A DNA stretch of 23,883 nt. Origin: a virus. The first letter of the stretch is position 1, and each line of letters opens with the position of its first letter. The position numbers were made by a program, and so were the translations under genes. This document shows, in pieces, positions 1 through 9,146 of this stretch. The notes beneath the pieces were generated by a model. The model was not told where the DNA came from. It saw only the letters and a list, made by a program, of their open reading frames with translations, and made no database searches. The stretch is taken from positions 1 to 23,883 of the IMG/VR virus record IMGVR_UViG_3300025141_008359; one strand, 5' to 3'.

Positions 1-1
1 T

Positions 2-1831
2 GTAGAGGGAACTTATTCTATGCAAATGAGTTGGATAAATCAACATCAATTAGGGTGGAACGCGTGGCAAGCTCAAAAGTCGGCTCAAGAGATGTATGAG
101 AGAATGTTTACTATGAAATTCTTACCACCTGGTCGTGGTTTATGGGCTATGGGAACACCAATCACCGAAGAAAAGAATCTATATGCAGCACTAAACAACT
201 GTGCATTTGTATCTACTAAAACACTTAAAGAAGATTACTCAAAACCATTCTGTTTCTTAATGGACGCATCAATGTTAGGTGTGGGTGTTGGATTTGATAC
301 AAAGGGTGCAGGTGAAATAGTAGTTAAAGGTGCAAATTGGGATAGAAAACAAGAAAAATTTGTTATACCAGATACTCGTGAAGGTTGGGTAGAATCATTA
401 CGATTATTGTTAGAGTCTTATTTTCACGCAACGGCACCAGTTGTATTTGATTATACAAAAATTCGGCCAGCAGGAGAACCAATTAAAGGGTTTGGTGGTG
501 TATCAAGTGGTCATGAACCACTAAAAGAAATTCATGAAGAAATTGGAAAAGTGTTAGAAAAGAATTCTAGTGAACCTATAACAGTTACTACAATTGTTGA
601 TATTATGAATCTTATAGGTAAATGTGTTGTAGCAGGTAATGTAAGACGAACAGCAGAAATTGTATTTGGAGATCCAAACTCAGATGAGTATTTAGATTTA
701 AAGAATTATAAAGTAAATAAACATAGAGAACAATATGGTTGGACTTCAAACAATTCAGTATTTGCAGAACTTGGTATGGATTATACTGAAGTATGTAAAA
801 GAATTACAGACAATGGTGAACCAGGATTAGCTTGGTTAGATAATATGAGAAGTTATTCTCGTATGAAAAATGGTAAAGATAATAAAGATCATAGAGTGTC
901 TGGTGGTAATCCTTGTCTGGAGCAATCGCTTGAATCTTATGAGCTATGTTGTCTTGTAGAAACATTCCCAAACAATCACGATTCATTAGAGGACTATAAA
1001 AGAACATTAAAGTATGCTTACTTGTATGCAAAAACAGTTACACTAGGTAAAACCCACTGGTCGGATACGAATAGGGTTATGTTACGTAACCGAAGAATCG
1101 GTTGTTCAGTTAGTGGCGTTGCGCAATTTATCACAAAACACGGAATGGAAGAGTTAAGGAAATGGTTAGAAAAGGGATATAAAACAATACAATCTTGGGA
1201 TTGTATGTATTCTGATTGGTTTGCAATACCAAAATCAATCAAAACTACTTCAGTTAAACCAAGTGGCACAGTTTCCCTTTTGGCTGGAGCTACTCCAGGT
1301 TTACATTATCCTGAAAGTCGTTTCTATATAAGAAGAATGAGATTATCAAATCAATCTGATTTAATAGAACCTTTAGTAAAAGCTGGGTATACATTAGAAC
1401 CAGCATTTGGTTCCGAGGATACTACGATGGTTGTAGAAGTTCCTGTTGATGTCGGTGAGGGGATTAGGACAGCTAATGAATTGTCAATTTGGGAACAATT
1501 TAGTTTAGCTGCATTTATGCAACGCCACTGGGCTGATAACCAAGTAAGTTGTACAGCAACTTTCAATCCAGAAACAGAATCAGATGAACTACCACACGTT
1601 TTAAATTATTTTCAGTATTATTTAAAAGGTATATCGTTATTACCAAGACACCCGTTAGGAGCATATAAACAAATGCCTTATGAAACAATTACAGAAAAAG
1701 AATACAATAAACAAGTTAAAAAACTTAAATATTTAAGTTTTGTGGGTGTTGAGGGTGAAGAAGCAGAAATAGACAAATTTTGTAATAACGATGTTTGTGA
1801 TATACCAGGCGAATCAGTTTATGAAGCATAA
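2..1831 (+). CDS. nrdJ: Adenosylcobalamin-dependent (class II) ribonucleoside-triphosphate reductase, 5' partial
   Basis: Reduces ribonucleotides to deoxyribonucleotides for phage DNA synthesis, using B12 to start the radical and needing no oxygen or second subunit. The frame is open to the window edge, so the true start lies upstream; the first ATG is at 20. Numbered from that ATG, the sequence follows the monomeric Lactobacillus-type RTPR. NNC at 59-61 holds the first redox Cys. NPCLE at 297-301 holds the radical Cys299 and Glu301, and Cys310 lies 11 residues later, the family spacing. The PSGT phosphate-binding motif follows in the middle. A C-terminal Cys588-x4-Cys593 pair is the re-reducing thiol pair. 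The family usually has about 740 residues, so roughly 100 or more N-terminal residues are missing here. The 3' end overlaps the glutamine synthetase start by 11 bases. Family assignment is firm. Confidence 0.95.
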   Translation, partial: VEGTYSMQMSWINQHQLGWNAWQAQKSAQEMYERMFTMKFLPPGRGLWAMGTPITEEKNLYAALNNCAFVSTKTLKEDYSKPFCFLMDASMLGVGVGFDTKGAGEIVVKGANWDRKQEKFVIPDTREGWVESLRLLLESYFHATAPVVFDYTKIRPAGEPIKGFGGVSSGHEPLKEIHEEIGKVLEKNSSEPITVTTIVDIMNLIGKCVVAGNVRRTAEIVFGDPNSDEYLDLKNYKVNKHREQYGWTSNNSVFAELGMDYTEVCKRITDNGEPGLAWLDNMRSYSRMKNGKDNKDHRVSGGNPCLEQSLESYELCCLVETFPNNHDSLEDYKRTLKYAYLYAKTVTLGKTHWSDTNRVMLRNRRIGCSVSGVAQFITKHGMEELRKWLEKGYKTIQSWDCMYSDWFAIPKSIKTTSVKPSGTVSLLAGATPGLHYPESRFYIRRMRLSNQSDLIEPLVKAGYTLEPAFGSEDTTMVVEVPVDVGEGIRTANELSIWEQFSLAAFMQRHWADNQVSCTATFNPETESDELPHVLNYFQYYLKGISLLPRHPLGAYKQMPYETITEKEYNKQVKKLKYLSFVGVEGEEAEIDKFCNNDVCDIPGESVYEA

Positions 1832-2828
1832 GTTAGAATATATATGGTTAGATGGTTCAGAACCTACCAAACAATTAAGAAGTAAAACTAAGGTAGTATC
1901 AAATTTCGGTAGAGAGAATGAGGACGCCCCAGTATGGGGATTTGATGGATCATCTACTAATCAAGCAGAAGGACATAATTCTGATTGTGTGTTACAACCT
2001 GTTAGGATATATCGTAACCCGTTAGAACCAGCTAGTTCTTTAGTACTTTGTGAAGTATGTTATGTAGATTACACTCCTCATGAAACTAATACAAGAAATA
2101 AGTTAGTTGAACTTTTAACTAGTTTTAATGAAGACCCAGAGGAGTGGGTAGGATTCGAACAAGAATACACTTTATATGAAAACAATAAACCATATGGTTG
2201 GCCTGAAATAGGACAACCAGCAGAACAAGGTGATTATTATTGTGGTAGAAATGCAGGTGAAAAAATATCTAGGGAACATATGGATGCGTGTATTGAAGCA
2301 GATATAAGTATTTGTGGAATTAATTCAGAAGTTATGTTAGGTCAATGGGAATATCAGATTGGAGCTGGACTTTCGTTAAAGATGAGTGATGATTTGTGGG
2401 TATCCCGTTGGTTAATGGAAAAGATTTGTGATAAATATGGAGTAACAGTTTCATTAGATTCAAAACCAGTTGAAGGTGATTGGAATGGAGCTGGATGCCA
2501 CACTAATTTTTCTACATCGGATATGCGAGCAGAACATATTGGATCTGATGGGGTTCATCATATTAAAGAAGCATGCGAAAAATTAAGTAAGGTTCATAAA
2601 GAACATATGGAAGTATATGGTGAAGGAAACGAAAGACGATTGACTGGATTACATGAAACTCAAGCTATAGATACATTTAGCTGGGGAGTTTCAGATAGAG
2701 GAGCATCAATTCGTATTCCGTGGCAAGTAGAAAAGGATGGTTGTGGTTATTTAGAAGATAGAAGACCATCAGCTAATTGTGATCCATATGAAGTTTCACA
2801 TAAATTAATTGAGACTATTTGTAAATAG
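1821..2828 (+). CDS. Glutamine synthetase, eukaryotic-type (GSII)
   Basis: Makes glutamine from glutamate, ammonia and ATP. The 335-aa product has the complete GSII layout: an N-terminal beta-grasp opening EYIWLDG then LRSKT, the FDGSSTNQA signature, GFEQEYTL carrying catalytic glutamates, the GDWNGAGCHTNFST nucleotide/ammonium region, RRLTGLHET, and the late DRGASIRIP and EDRRPSANCDPY motifs. No catalytic motif looks broken. The frame runs up to an ATG at 1791, but family alignment starts right after the ATG at 1821, which overlaps the reductase stop; an AGG at 1807-1809 is only a weak ribosome site. GSII is typical of eukaryotes and some bacteria, unlike the common bacterial GSI. Its place between nrdJ and the polymerase suggests a role in supplying amide nitrogen for nucleotides (inference). 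Identification is very secure; the in vivo role is not. Confidence 0.95.
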   Translation: MKHKLEYIWLDGSEPTKQLRSKTKVVSNFGRENEDAPVWGFDGSSTNQAEGHNSDCVLQPVRIYRNPLEPASSLVLCEVCYVDYTPHETNTRNKLVELLTSFNEDPEEWVGFEQEYTLYENNKPYGWPEIGQPAEQGDYYCGRNAGEKISREHMDACIEADISICGINSEVMLGQWEYQIGAGLSLKMSDDLWVSRWLMEKICDKYGVTVSLDSKPVEGDWNGAGCHTNFSTSDMRAEHIGSDGVHHIKEACEKLSKVHKEHMEVYGEGNERRLTGLHETQAIDTFSWGVSDRGASIRIPWQVEKDGCGYLEDRRPSANCDPYEVSHKLIETICK

Positions 2829-2831
2829 TGC

Positions 2832-2861
2832 TTGACTTGTATAGGGTTTTATTCGTATATT
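2832..2861 (+). promoter_or_regulatory. Candidate sigma70-type promoter upstream of DNA polymerase
   Basis: In the 62-base gap before the polymerase gene, TTGACT (2832-2837) and TATATT (2856-2861) are separated by 18 bases, close to a bacterial -35/-10 pair. It would start transcription about 20 bases before the polymerase start. The region is very AT-rich, so the -10 match alone means little; the -35 match carries most of the weight. No terminator is visible after the glutamine synthetase stop. Confidence 0.35.
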
Positions 2862-2890
2862 TAGACATAATAAATTGGAGAAATACATAG

Positions 2891-5446
2891 TTGTACCAGA
2901 ACGTATATTTTGATGGAAGAACAATTCATCTCTGGGATGATAAATTAGGTTATAAGAAATTTTCTAATAAGAGATATGCTTTTTTACCAGATAAAAATGG
3001 AAAATATATCGCATTAGATGGAAATAGAGTTAAAAAGGTTTTTAGATATGATAAAAAGAACTCTGACTTATATGAAAGTGATGTGCCCGCAGTTACTAGG
3101 GCATTAGTTGATAATTATACTCAAAGTGATGAACCTTCTACTGGTCATAAAGTTATGGTGTTTGATATTGAGGTTGAGGTTACAGAAGGATTTCCATCAC
3201 CAGCAACGGCAGAGAATAAAATAACTTCTATTGCATTATGGGATAGTCTTACAGACGAATATTATTGTTATGTTTTAGATCCAGAGAATAAACTTGAGAT
3301 AGAATCTGAAGACAGAGTATTAAAAAATGGTAATAATACTATATTTGGTTATAAATCAGAAGTTGAGTTGTTAAATGCATTTTTTGGTAAGTATTATGAG
3401 ATAAGACCAACAATACTTACTGGGTGGAATATAGATAATTTTGATATACCATATTTGTATAATAGAGCAACACAATTATTAGGTTCTGAAATATCTAATT
3501 TGTTATCACCAATCGGAGTTGTTAAATATTCAGAATACAGACAAAAATTTGAGGTAGCAGGAGTAGCTTCTTTAGATTATTTTGGTATATATAAGAAATT
3601 TACACCCAATGAAGTTAGTAGTTATAGATTAGATGATGTGGGTAAAAATGAAGTTGGTATTAAAAAAGTATCATATGAAGGTACACTTAACGATTTATAT
3701 GAAAATGATAGAAAAACGTTCGTAAAGTATAATTTAAATGACGTACATATAGTTGTAGAGTTAGATAAGAAATTAGATTATATTGAAATATCACGTGGTA
3801 TTTGTCATATTGGTCATGTTCCTTATGAAGATATTTATGCAAGTTCTCGTTATTTAGAGGGGGCTATTTTAACTTATTGTAAAAAGAGAAATATTGTAGT
3901 ACCTAACAAGAATCCGTATGGTAGACAACTGATGGGTCAAGATGATAAGTTTGCAGGAGCGTATGTACAGGATCCAATTAGAGGTAGACATGAATGGGTA
4001 TATGATTTGGATGTAACTTCTATGTATCCAAGTGTTATTCGTAGTTTGAATATATCACCTGAAACTAAAGTTGGTAAAGTTTTGGGGTGGGATGCTGAAG
4101 AATTTATAAAGAAAGATAATGTAAAAACTTATACATTAATGAGTGGTAAAGAGGAAATTTGTAAATATAGTGAAAAAGAATTAAAAAATTATTTGAATGA
4201 AACTAATGTTTCTATAGGCTCTAATGGAGTGTTATATAGAATGGATAAAGAAGGATTGATTCCTGCTATTTTATCTCAATGGTTTAACACTAGGGTAGAA
4301 TATAGAAAATTAGCAAAACAATTTCATGAAGAAGGAAATGAACAACAATTTCAGTATTATGATAGACGACAATATCTACAGAAGATTTTGTTAAACTCAT
4401 TATATGGAGTATTGGGATTACCTGTTTTTAGGTTTTATGATGTTGATAATGCAGAAGCTACAACCTTAACAGGACAAGAACTTATTAAATTTAGTAAAAA
4501 ACTTGTTAATCTATATTATAATAAAGAGTTAGGTACAACGGATGAAAATTATGTTATATACATAGATACTGATAGTATTTTCGCATCAGCCACACCGTTG
4601 GTTAAAGCAAGACATAAAGGAATTGATACTAGTGCTGAAGCAACGATGACTCAACATATTATTAATATTGCGGATGAGATACAAGGATTTTTAAACCAGA
4701 GTTATGATTTATTTGCTAAAAAGTTTTGTAATTTAGATAAACATTATTATGAAATTAAACAAGAAGTTATTGCTAAAACTGCATTGTTTGTTACAAAAAA
4801 ACGATATGGGATGAAAATTATAAATGATTCTGGGCGTAAAGTAAACAAAATACAGGTTAAAGGGTTGGATACTGTTCGTAGTAGTTTTGCTGTAGCTATG
4901 AAGAATTTATTATCAAAAATTTTAGATGATATTTTAGTAGCAGTGCCTAAAGAAAAAATTGATGAGAGAATTTTTAAGTTTAAAAAAGCTATGAAGGCTA
5001 TGGATTATGATGAAATTTCTTCACCAACTGGCGTAAAACGAATAGATAAATTTAAGTGTAGTATGGATAGAGAGACTGGATTGCCAGTAAATGTTCCAGG
5101 AGGAAAAATTATTTCTACTTATTATGAAAAAGCCACACCAGTTCATGTTAAGGCTTCTATGGCATATAATGATATGATAGATTATTATAAGATAAAAAGA
5201 TATCCTAAAATATCTAATGGAGAAAAGATTAAATGGGTGTATTTAAAACAAAATCCATTAAATTTGCCAGTTTTAGCATATAAAGGGTATGATGATCCTG
5301 CAAAGATTTTAGAATATATAAAAATTTATATAGATGTAAACAAAATGTATAAGCAAGCATTAAGTAAAAAAATTGATATGTTTTATCAAGCTATGAGTTG
5401 GGATAATCCAATTGATAAAAGATATACTTTAGAGAAATTTTTTTAA
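2891..5446 (+). CDS. 43: Family B DNA polymerase, T4 gp43-like
   Basis: Replicative polymerase with 3'-5' proofreading. The 851-aa product (T4 gp43 has 898) carries, in order: Exo I FDIEVEV (Asp92, Glu94), Exo II GWNIDNFD (Asp185), Exo III YNLND (Asp284), Pol A DLDVTSMYPS (Asp374), Pol B KILLNSLYG, and Pol C YIDTDS (Asp559, Asp561). All metal-binding carboxylates are present. The start is TTG: an in-frame TAG lies directly before it (2888-2890) and no in-frame ATG exists near the N-terminus. A GGAG at 2877-2880 sits 10 bases upstream, a slightly long spacing. The C-terminal end, YTLEKFF, fits the clamp-binding tail expected for this family. No intein or split is seen. Confidence 0.96.
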   Translation: MYQNVYFDGRTIHLWDDKLGYKKFSNKRYAFLPDKNGKYIALDGNRVKKVFRYDKKNSDLYESDVPAVTRALVDNYTQSDEPSTGHKVMVFDIEVEVTEGFPSPATAENKITSIALWDSLTDEYYCYVLDPENKLEIESEDRVLKNGNNTIFGYKSEVELLNAFFGKYYEIRPTILTGWNIDNFDIPYLYNRATQLLGSEISNLLSPIGVVKYSEYRQKFEVAGVASLDYFGIYKKFTPNEVSSYRLDDVGKNEVGIKKVSYEGTLNDLYENDRKTFVKYNLNDVHIVVELDKKLDYIEISRGICHIGHVPYEDIYASSRYLEGAILTYCKKRNIVVPNKNPYGRQLMGQDDKFAGAYVQDPIRGRHEWVYDLDVTSMYPSVIRSLNISPETKVGKVLGWDAEEFIKKDNVKTYTLMSGKEEICKYSEKELKNYLNETNVSIGSNGVLYRMDKEGLIPAILSQWFNTRVEYRKLAKQFHEEGNEQQFQYYDRRQYLQKILLNSLYGVLGLPVFRFYDVDNAEATTLTGQELIKFSKKLVNLYYNKELGTTDENYVIYIDTDSIFASATPLVKARHKGIDTSAEATMTQHIINIADEIQGFLNQSYDLFAKKFCNLDKHYYEIKQEVIAKTALFVTKKRYGMKIINDSGRKVNKIQVKGLDTVRSSFAVAMKNLLSKILDDILVAVPKEKIDERIFKFKKAMKAMDYDEISSPTGVKRIDKFKCSMDRETGLPVNVPGGKIISTYYEKATPVHVKASMAYNDMIDYYKIKRYPKISNGEKIKWVYLKQNPLNLPVLAYKGYDDPAKILEYIKIYIDVNKMYKQALSKKIDMFYQAMSWDNPIDKRYTLEKFF

Positions 5447-5454
5447 ATTTTGAG

Positions 5455-5487
5455 AATGGTAAATGATATATATGTATATATACCATT
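5455..5487 (+). terminator. Weak hairpin after DNA polymerase
   Basis: AATGGTA (5455-5461) pairs perfectly with TACCATT (5481-5487) across a 19-base AT loop, followed by four Ts (5486-5489, two of them inside the stem arm). It could be a weak intrinsic terminator or an mRNA structure separating polymerase from clamp expression. The stem is short and AT-rich, so this is tentative. The loop contains part of a 16-base sequence, ATATATATGTATATAT, that recurs at 21664-21679. Confidence 0.25.
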
Positions 5488-5523
5488 TTAAATTAATAAA
5501 TAACAAATAGGAGATGTAAAATA

Positions 5524-6249
5524 ATGAATAAAGGACTTTTAGAAAGATTCATTAATAAGTATACGCTGGGAGATAATGTTCAATCAGTAGTACTTAAAAT
5601 CAAAAATAATGTCTTATCGACAGAATTTATTACACCTGAAAAATCACTTTTAGGTAAATTAGCATTAAATGATTTTCAATTTGAAGATGTTGAATTGGGA
5701 GTTTATAATACATCACAACTTTCACGTATGTTGAATGTATTGGGCGAAGATGTTAAATTAACTGTTTTGAGATCGGACGATATAGCTATATCCATTAAAG
5801 TAGAAGATACAAATGCAAGTATAAATTTTATGTTGAGTGATAAAACTATTATTCCAGTTGTACCTGCAATGAAAAATGTACCTGAGTTTCAACTTTCCCT
5901 TAAAATTGATAATAATTTTATGGCTAGGTTTATAGCAAGTAAAAATGCTTTAACAGATAAAGAAACATTTACAATAGTTACAGATAAAGATAGAGAAACG
6001 TGTGATTGTATATTAGGATATTCAAGTATAAATACAGATAGAATTACAATACCAGTTAATGTAGACCAGTTTATTGATATGGATTTGTTATCATTTAATG
6101 CAGATCTTTTTGGTAAAATTCTACAAGCTAATAAAGAATGTAGTGTTGGAAAATTAGAAATTTCTGCACAAGGACTTGCTAGAGTTACATTTAAGGTAGA
6201 TAATTATCACGTAGTTTATAATTTAGTAGCGACACAAAGTGCGGACTAA
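5524..6249 (+). CDS. 45: Sliding clamp DNA polymerase accessory protein, T4 gp45-like
   Basis: Processivity clamp that forms a trimeric ring on DNA and tethers the polymerase; in T4 it also activates late transcription. The product has 241 residues (T4 gp45 has 228). Clamps lack short catalytic motifs, so the call rests on length, on the N-terminal pattern (a short helix then alternating strands with an early LLGKLAL segment), and above all on its place between polymerase and clamp-loader genes as in T4 relatives. AGGAG at 5509-5513 lies 10 bases before the ATG. The last codons overlap the GTG start of the methyltransferase by 11 bases, implying coupled translation. Confidence 0.88.
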   Translation: MNKGLLERFINKYTLGDNVQSVVLKIKNNVLSTEFITPEKSLLGKLALNDFQFEDVELGVYNTSQLSRMLNVLGEDVKLTVLRSDDIAISIKVEDTNASINFMLSDKTIIPVVPAMKNVPEFQLSLKIDNNFMARFIASKNALTDKETFTIVTDKDRETCDCILGYSSINTDRITIPVNVDQFIDMDLLSFNADLFGKILQANKECSVGKLEISAQGLARVTFKVDNYHVVYNLVATQSAD

Positions 6250-7051
6250 TCATATATACAATGTAGATTGTATAGAGGGTCTTAAAAAACATATATTAGA
6301 TAATTCTATAGATCTTTGTGTTACTTCACCACCATATAATGTAGGGATAGAGTATGATGTACATAATGATACTCTAAGACTAGATGATTATATGCAATTT
6401 TCTAAAGATTGGTTGACAGAAGTTTATAGAGTTCTGAAACCAGATGGTAGGATTGCAGTAAATATACCATATGAAGTTAATATGAAAAAACTTGGTGGAC
6501 ATAATAGAATAAATATATCTTCAGAATATCATCAAATGATGAAAGATATAGGATATGGGTTTGCTGGAATTGCTGATTTGGATGAAAAGGCGCCTCAGAA
6601 GGTAAAATATTCTGCATGGGGCAGTTGGTTATCAGCGTCTGCTCCTTATATGCACAATCCAAAAGAATGTGTATTGGTAGGTTATAAAGACCAATGGAAA
6701 AAGTTAGAAAAAGGCAAATCTTATTGGACAGATTCAGACGAAGATAAAAAGGGATTTATGGAAGTTGTGTCTGGGATGTGGGGTTATTTTGCAGAAACTC
6801 GAGGTATGACAGAAGCAAATTTTAGTCTTGATATACCAGTTAAGGCTATTAAATTCATGACATATATAGATGATATAGTATTAGATCCATTTATGGGTAG
6901 CGGCACTACAGCAGTTGCATCAGTAAATCTAGATAGAAATTACATTGGATTTGAAATTTCAGAAAATTATTGTAAGATAGCAAGGTCTAGAATTTTAAAA
7001 GAAAAAATAAAAATAGAAACAGCAGAAAAGGGATTTGATTTTTGGGAATAG
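6239..7051 (+). CDS. DNA methyltransferase, beta class (N6-adenine or N4-cytosine)
   Basis: Transfers methyl from S-adenosylmethionine to an exocyclic amine in DNA. Catalytic motif IV, TSPPYNVG (Ser30-Pro-Pro-Tyr33), is near the N-terminus and the SAM-binding motif DPFMGSGTTA (216-225) near the C-terminus. That order defines the beta class; SPPY is seen with both adenine and cytosine-N4 targets, so the base is not settled. The region between would hold target recognition. The start is GTG: an in-frame TAG at 6227 excludes anything earlier and no ATG follows nearby. It overlaps the clamp gene by 11 bases and the gp44 gene by 10. No restriction enzyme is adjacent, so self-protection against host restriction is the likely use (inference). 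Confidence 0.93.
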   Translation: MRTNHIYNVDCIEGLKKHILDNSIDLCVTSPPYNVGIEYDVHNDTLRLDDYMQFSKDWLTEVYRVLKPDGRIAVNIPYEVNMKKLGGHNRINISSEYHQMMKDIGYGFAGIADLDEKAPQKVKYSAWGSWLSASAPYMHNPKECVLVGYKDQWKKLEKGKSYWTDSDEDKKGFMEVVSGMWGYFAETRGMTEANFSLDIPVKAIKFMTYIDDIVLDPFMGSGTTAVASVNLDRNYIGFEISENYCKIARSRILKEKIKIETAEKGFDFWE

Positions 7052-7968
7052 AACATCACGGCATTTGGAATGAAAAATATAGACCTACTTCATTGGATAC
7101 TTATATTGGGAATGAACATTTAAAATCTAAAGTTAGTATTTTTATAGAAACTAATGATCCTCCACACTTATTATTTTATGGTAGAGCAGGTACTGGTAAG
7201 ACCACGCTTTCAAAGATTATTACAAAGTCTATAGAATGTGAATATTTGTATATAAATGCATCTGATGAGAATAGTGTAGATACAGTTAGAGATAAAGTTA
7301 AAGGTTTTGCATCTACATTAGGATTTCAATCGTTAAAAGTTATTATTTTAGATGAGTGTGATTACATCACACCTAACGCTCAAGCTGCATTAAGAAACCT
7401 AATGGAAACATTTAGTAGACATTGTAGGTTTATTCTAACTTGTAATTATGTAGAAAGAATTATTGACCCAATACAATCTAGGTGTCAATCATTTCAGATA
7501 GTACCACCATCCAAAAAAGAAGTGGCAGTACATTTATCTGAAATATTAACTAATGAGAATGTAAAATTTGAAGTGGATGATATAGCTACAATTATTAATG
7601 GAGCATATCCAGATATAAGAAAGGTTATAAATACATCACAAAGACAGGTTGTAGATGGTATTTTACGGATGGATGCGAGAGAGATTATTTTAAATGATTA
7701 TAAGTTACAAATATTAGAAGTTTTAAAATCTAGTAAATCTAAAAAAGAAACATTTACTGAAATAAGACAAATACTGGCAGATGCAAAGGTTACAGACTTT
7801 GCAGATTTTTTTAGATTACTATATGATGAAGTAGATAGTTATGGTAGTGGACATATTGCCGAATGTATCTTGGTTATAGCAAAGTATGAATTAAGTGATG
7901 CCCAAGTAGTTGATAAGGAGATCAATGTTATGGCTATGATAATAGAATTATTAAGAGTTATAAAATGA
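7042..7968 (+). CDS. 44: Clamp loader large subunit, T4 gp44/RFC-like AAA+ ATPase
   Basis: ATPase that opens the clamp and loads it onto primer-template DNA with gp62. The N-terminus has the RFC-type WNEKYRP start. Walker A is GRAGTGKTT (47-55), Walker B LDECD (Asp104, Glu105), and the SRC arginine-finger motif is at 146-148. Length 308 versus 319 in T4. The start is TTG inside the methyltransferase end; an in-frame TGA at 7036-7038 excludes earlier starts, and AGGGA at 7029-7033 lies 8 bases upstream, which supports it. Unlike T4, the gp62 partner is not adjacent but about 11 kb downstream at 19111. An ATGA overlap links it to the next gene, the first of the accessory island. Confidence 0.95.
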   Translation: MGIEHHGIWNEKYRPTSLDTYIGNEHLKSKVSIFIETNDPPHLLFYGRAGTGKTTLSKIITKSIECEYLYINASDENSVDTVRDKVKGFASTLGFQSLKVIILDECDYITPNAQAALRNLMETFSRHCRFILTCNYVERIIDPIQSRCQSFQIVPPSKKEVAVHLSEILTNENVKFEVDDIATIINGAYPDIRKVINTSQRQVVDGILRMDAREIILNDYKLQILEVLKSSKSKKETFTEIRQILADAKVTDFADFFRLLYDEVDSYGSGHIAECILVIAKYELSDAQVVDKEINVMAMIIELLRVIK

Positions 7969-9146
7969 AACTAAAAATATCTTATAATAAAAAATATATA
8001 GATTCAACATTAAAACTTAAAGAAGAACTTTATAAAAATTTTCCAAAGTGTGAAGTTGTTACTGGAGAAATAGATAATGATAATTTTAGGGTTGAAGTTT
8101 TAGGTTATAATTTAACCGGCGGTCTAAACATGCAAACTCCGGGAGCCTGGTTATGGGATAAAGAAAATAAACGAGATGAATTACCATATATTATAGGTAT
8201 AACAAAATCAAGTTGTGGTACTGTTAGTGGAATATTAGTTCATTGGATAATTCATGATATGATTGATTATGAGGATTCTCGTATTTTTAAAGAAAGATGG
8301 CATAATAATAAATTTCCAATTCCAGATTATGGAACATATACATATTCTAAAGTAGAATCCCCTCATATTTTTTGGTCAGGTGGATTTGATTCTACTTTTT
8401 TAGTTTGTAAAAAGTTAATCATAGATAGAGAACCAATTGAAACATATTATCTGAACTTTCCTTGCGATGGTTATCAGAAAAATTATAATAAATTTGTTTC
8501 AACCAATTTTGATAATTGTATGATTGACAATGAAACTAATGTAGTTGAAGAAGATCTATATGGTAGGAAAAGCTACGGGAGATACAGTAGATTCGTAGAA
8601 ATAGGGATAATGAATAAGTTAAGAGAAATGATTATAGATAAATTCCCTTATACTAAGGATATGTTTCCTAAAGTAAATTTAATTGATGAATTTGAAATTG
8701 ATTCTAAGGTTTTAAAAGATTCAAAGGTTATTTGTGATAAATATAATTCAAGACCTGATAGACCAGACCAAAGTTTGTATATGATACAATTTTCTTTGGA
8801 TTTAGGTAAAGATATATCTGTGGCATGGGAAGCAGATATGGATGGTGAAGATTATTGTTTATCTACGAGGTTGGTACGCAAACATTTAAATGATGAGTTG
8901 AAGGTAGAAAATGATTTAGTAGAGGAATTGTGGTTATACAAAAATTGGGATTTACCATTAGTAAAAACTCATAGAAAAGAGATGATTGAAGATTCGATAA
9001 AATATGATTTTGTAGATATTATGAACCATACTTGGTCTTGTAGATTTCCAAAGGAGAATGGTGATATTTGTGATGGATGTATAGGAGAGGTGGATAATTT
9101 TGATAGAGTTAGTAATTATAAAGATATATTATGTATGACTATTTAA
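7965..9146 (+). CDS. PP-loop ATPase, QueC/ExsB-like
   Basis: PP-loop enzymes adenylate a substrate before attack by ammonia or a thiol. SGGFDST at 138-144 is the pyrophosphate-binding loop. Near the C-terminus HTWSC (Cys359) is followed by CDGC (Cys369, Cys372), resembling the QueC zinc site C-x8-CGxCxxC, which also follows a WSC-like step. The fourth zinc ligand expected at 375 is Glu here. QueC has about 230 residues; this protein has 393, with some 120 extra N-terminal residues of unknown fold and a longer middle. QueC makes preQ0, the precursor of 7-deazaguanine in tRNA and in some phage DNA. No queD, queE, folE or transglycosylase gene is in the window, so a preQ0 role is uncertain and another amidation or thiolation is possible. 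Starts by an ATGA overlap with gp44. Confidence 0.7.
   Translation: MKLKISYNKKYIDSTLKLKEELYKNFPKCEVVTGEIDNDNFRVEVLGYNLTGGLNMQTPGAWLWDKENKRDELPYIIGITKSSCGTVSGILVHWIIHDMIDYEDSRIFKERWHNNKFPIPDYGTYTYSKVESPHIFWSGGFDSTFLVCKKLIIDREPIETYYLNFPCDGYQKNYNKFVSTNFDNCMIDNETNVVEEDLYGRKSYGRYSRFVEIGIMNKLREMIIDKFPYTKDMFPKVNLIDEFEIDSKVLKDSKVICDKYNSRPDRPDQSLYMIQFSLDLGKDISVAWEADMDGEDYCLSTRLVRKHLNDELKVENDLVEELWLYKNWDLPLVKTHRKEMIEDSIKYDFVDIMNHTWSCRFPKENGDICDGCIGEVDNFDRVSNYKDILCMTI

Noticed and set aside
804-1566. Reverse-strand open frames inside the ribonucleotide reductase gene (and similar ones at 6477, 9292, 13569, 15639, 17718, 18647)
   Set aside because: They lie wholly, or almost wholly, opposite strongly supported + strand genes, show no recognisable motifs, and the whole window is otherwise unidirectional.
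5495-5502. T4-type late promoter NATAAATA before the clamp gene (another at 18370-18377)
   Set aside because: In sequence this AT-rich the octamer is expected many times by chance, and copies also occur inside genes (for example near 7625).
7965-8130. Possible SelW/Rdx-like thioredoxin-fold domain at the PP-loop protein N-terminus
   Set aside because: The strand-helix-FP pattern is suggestive, but the defining CxxC/U motif is absent and I could not support it further.
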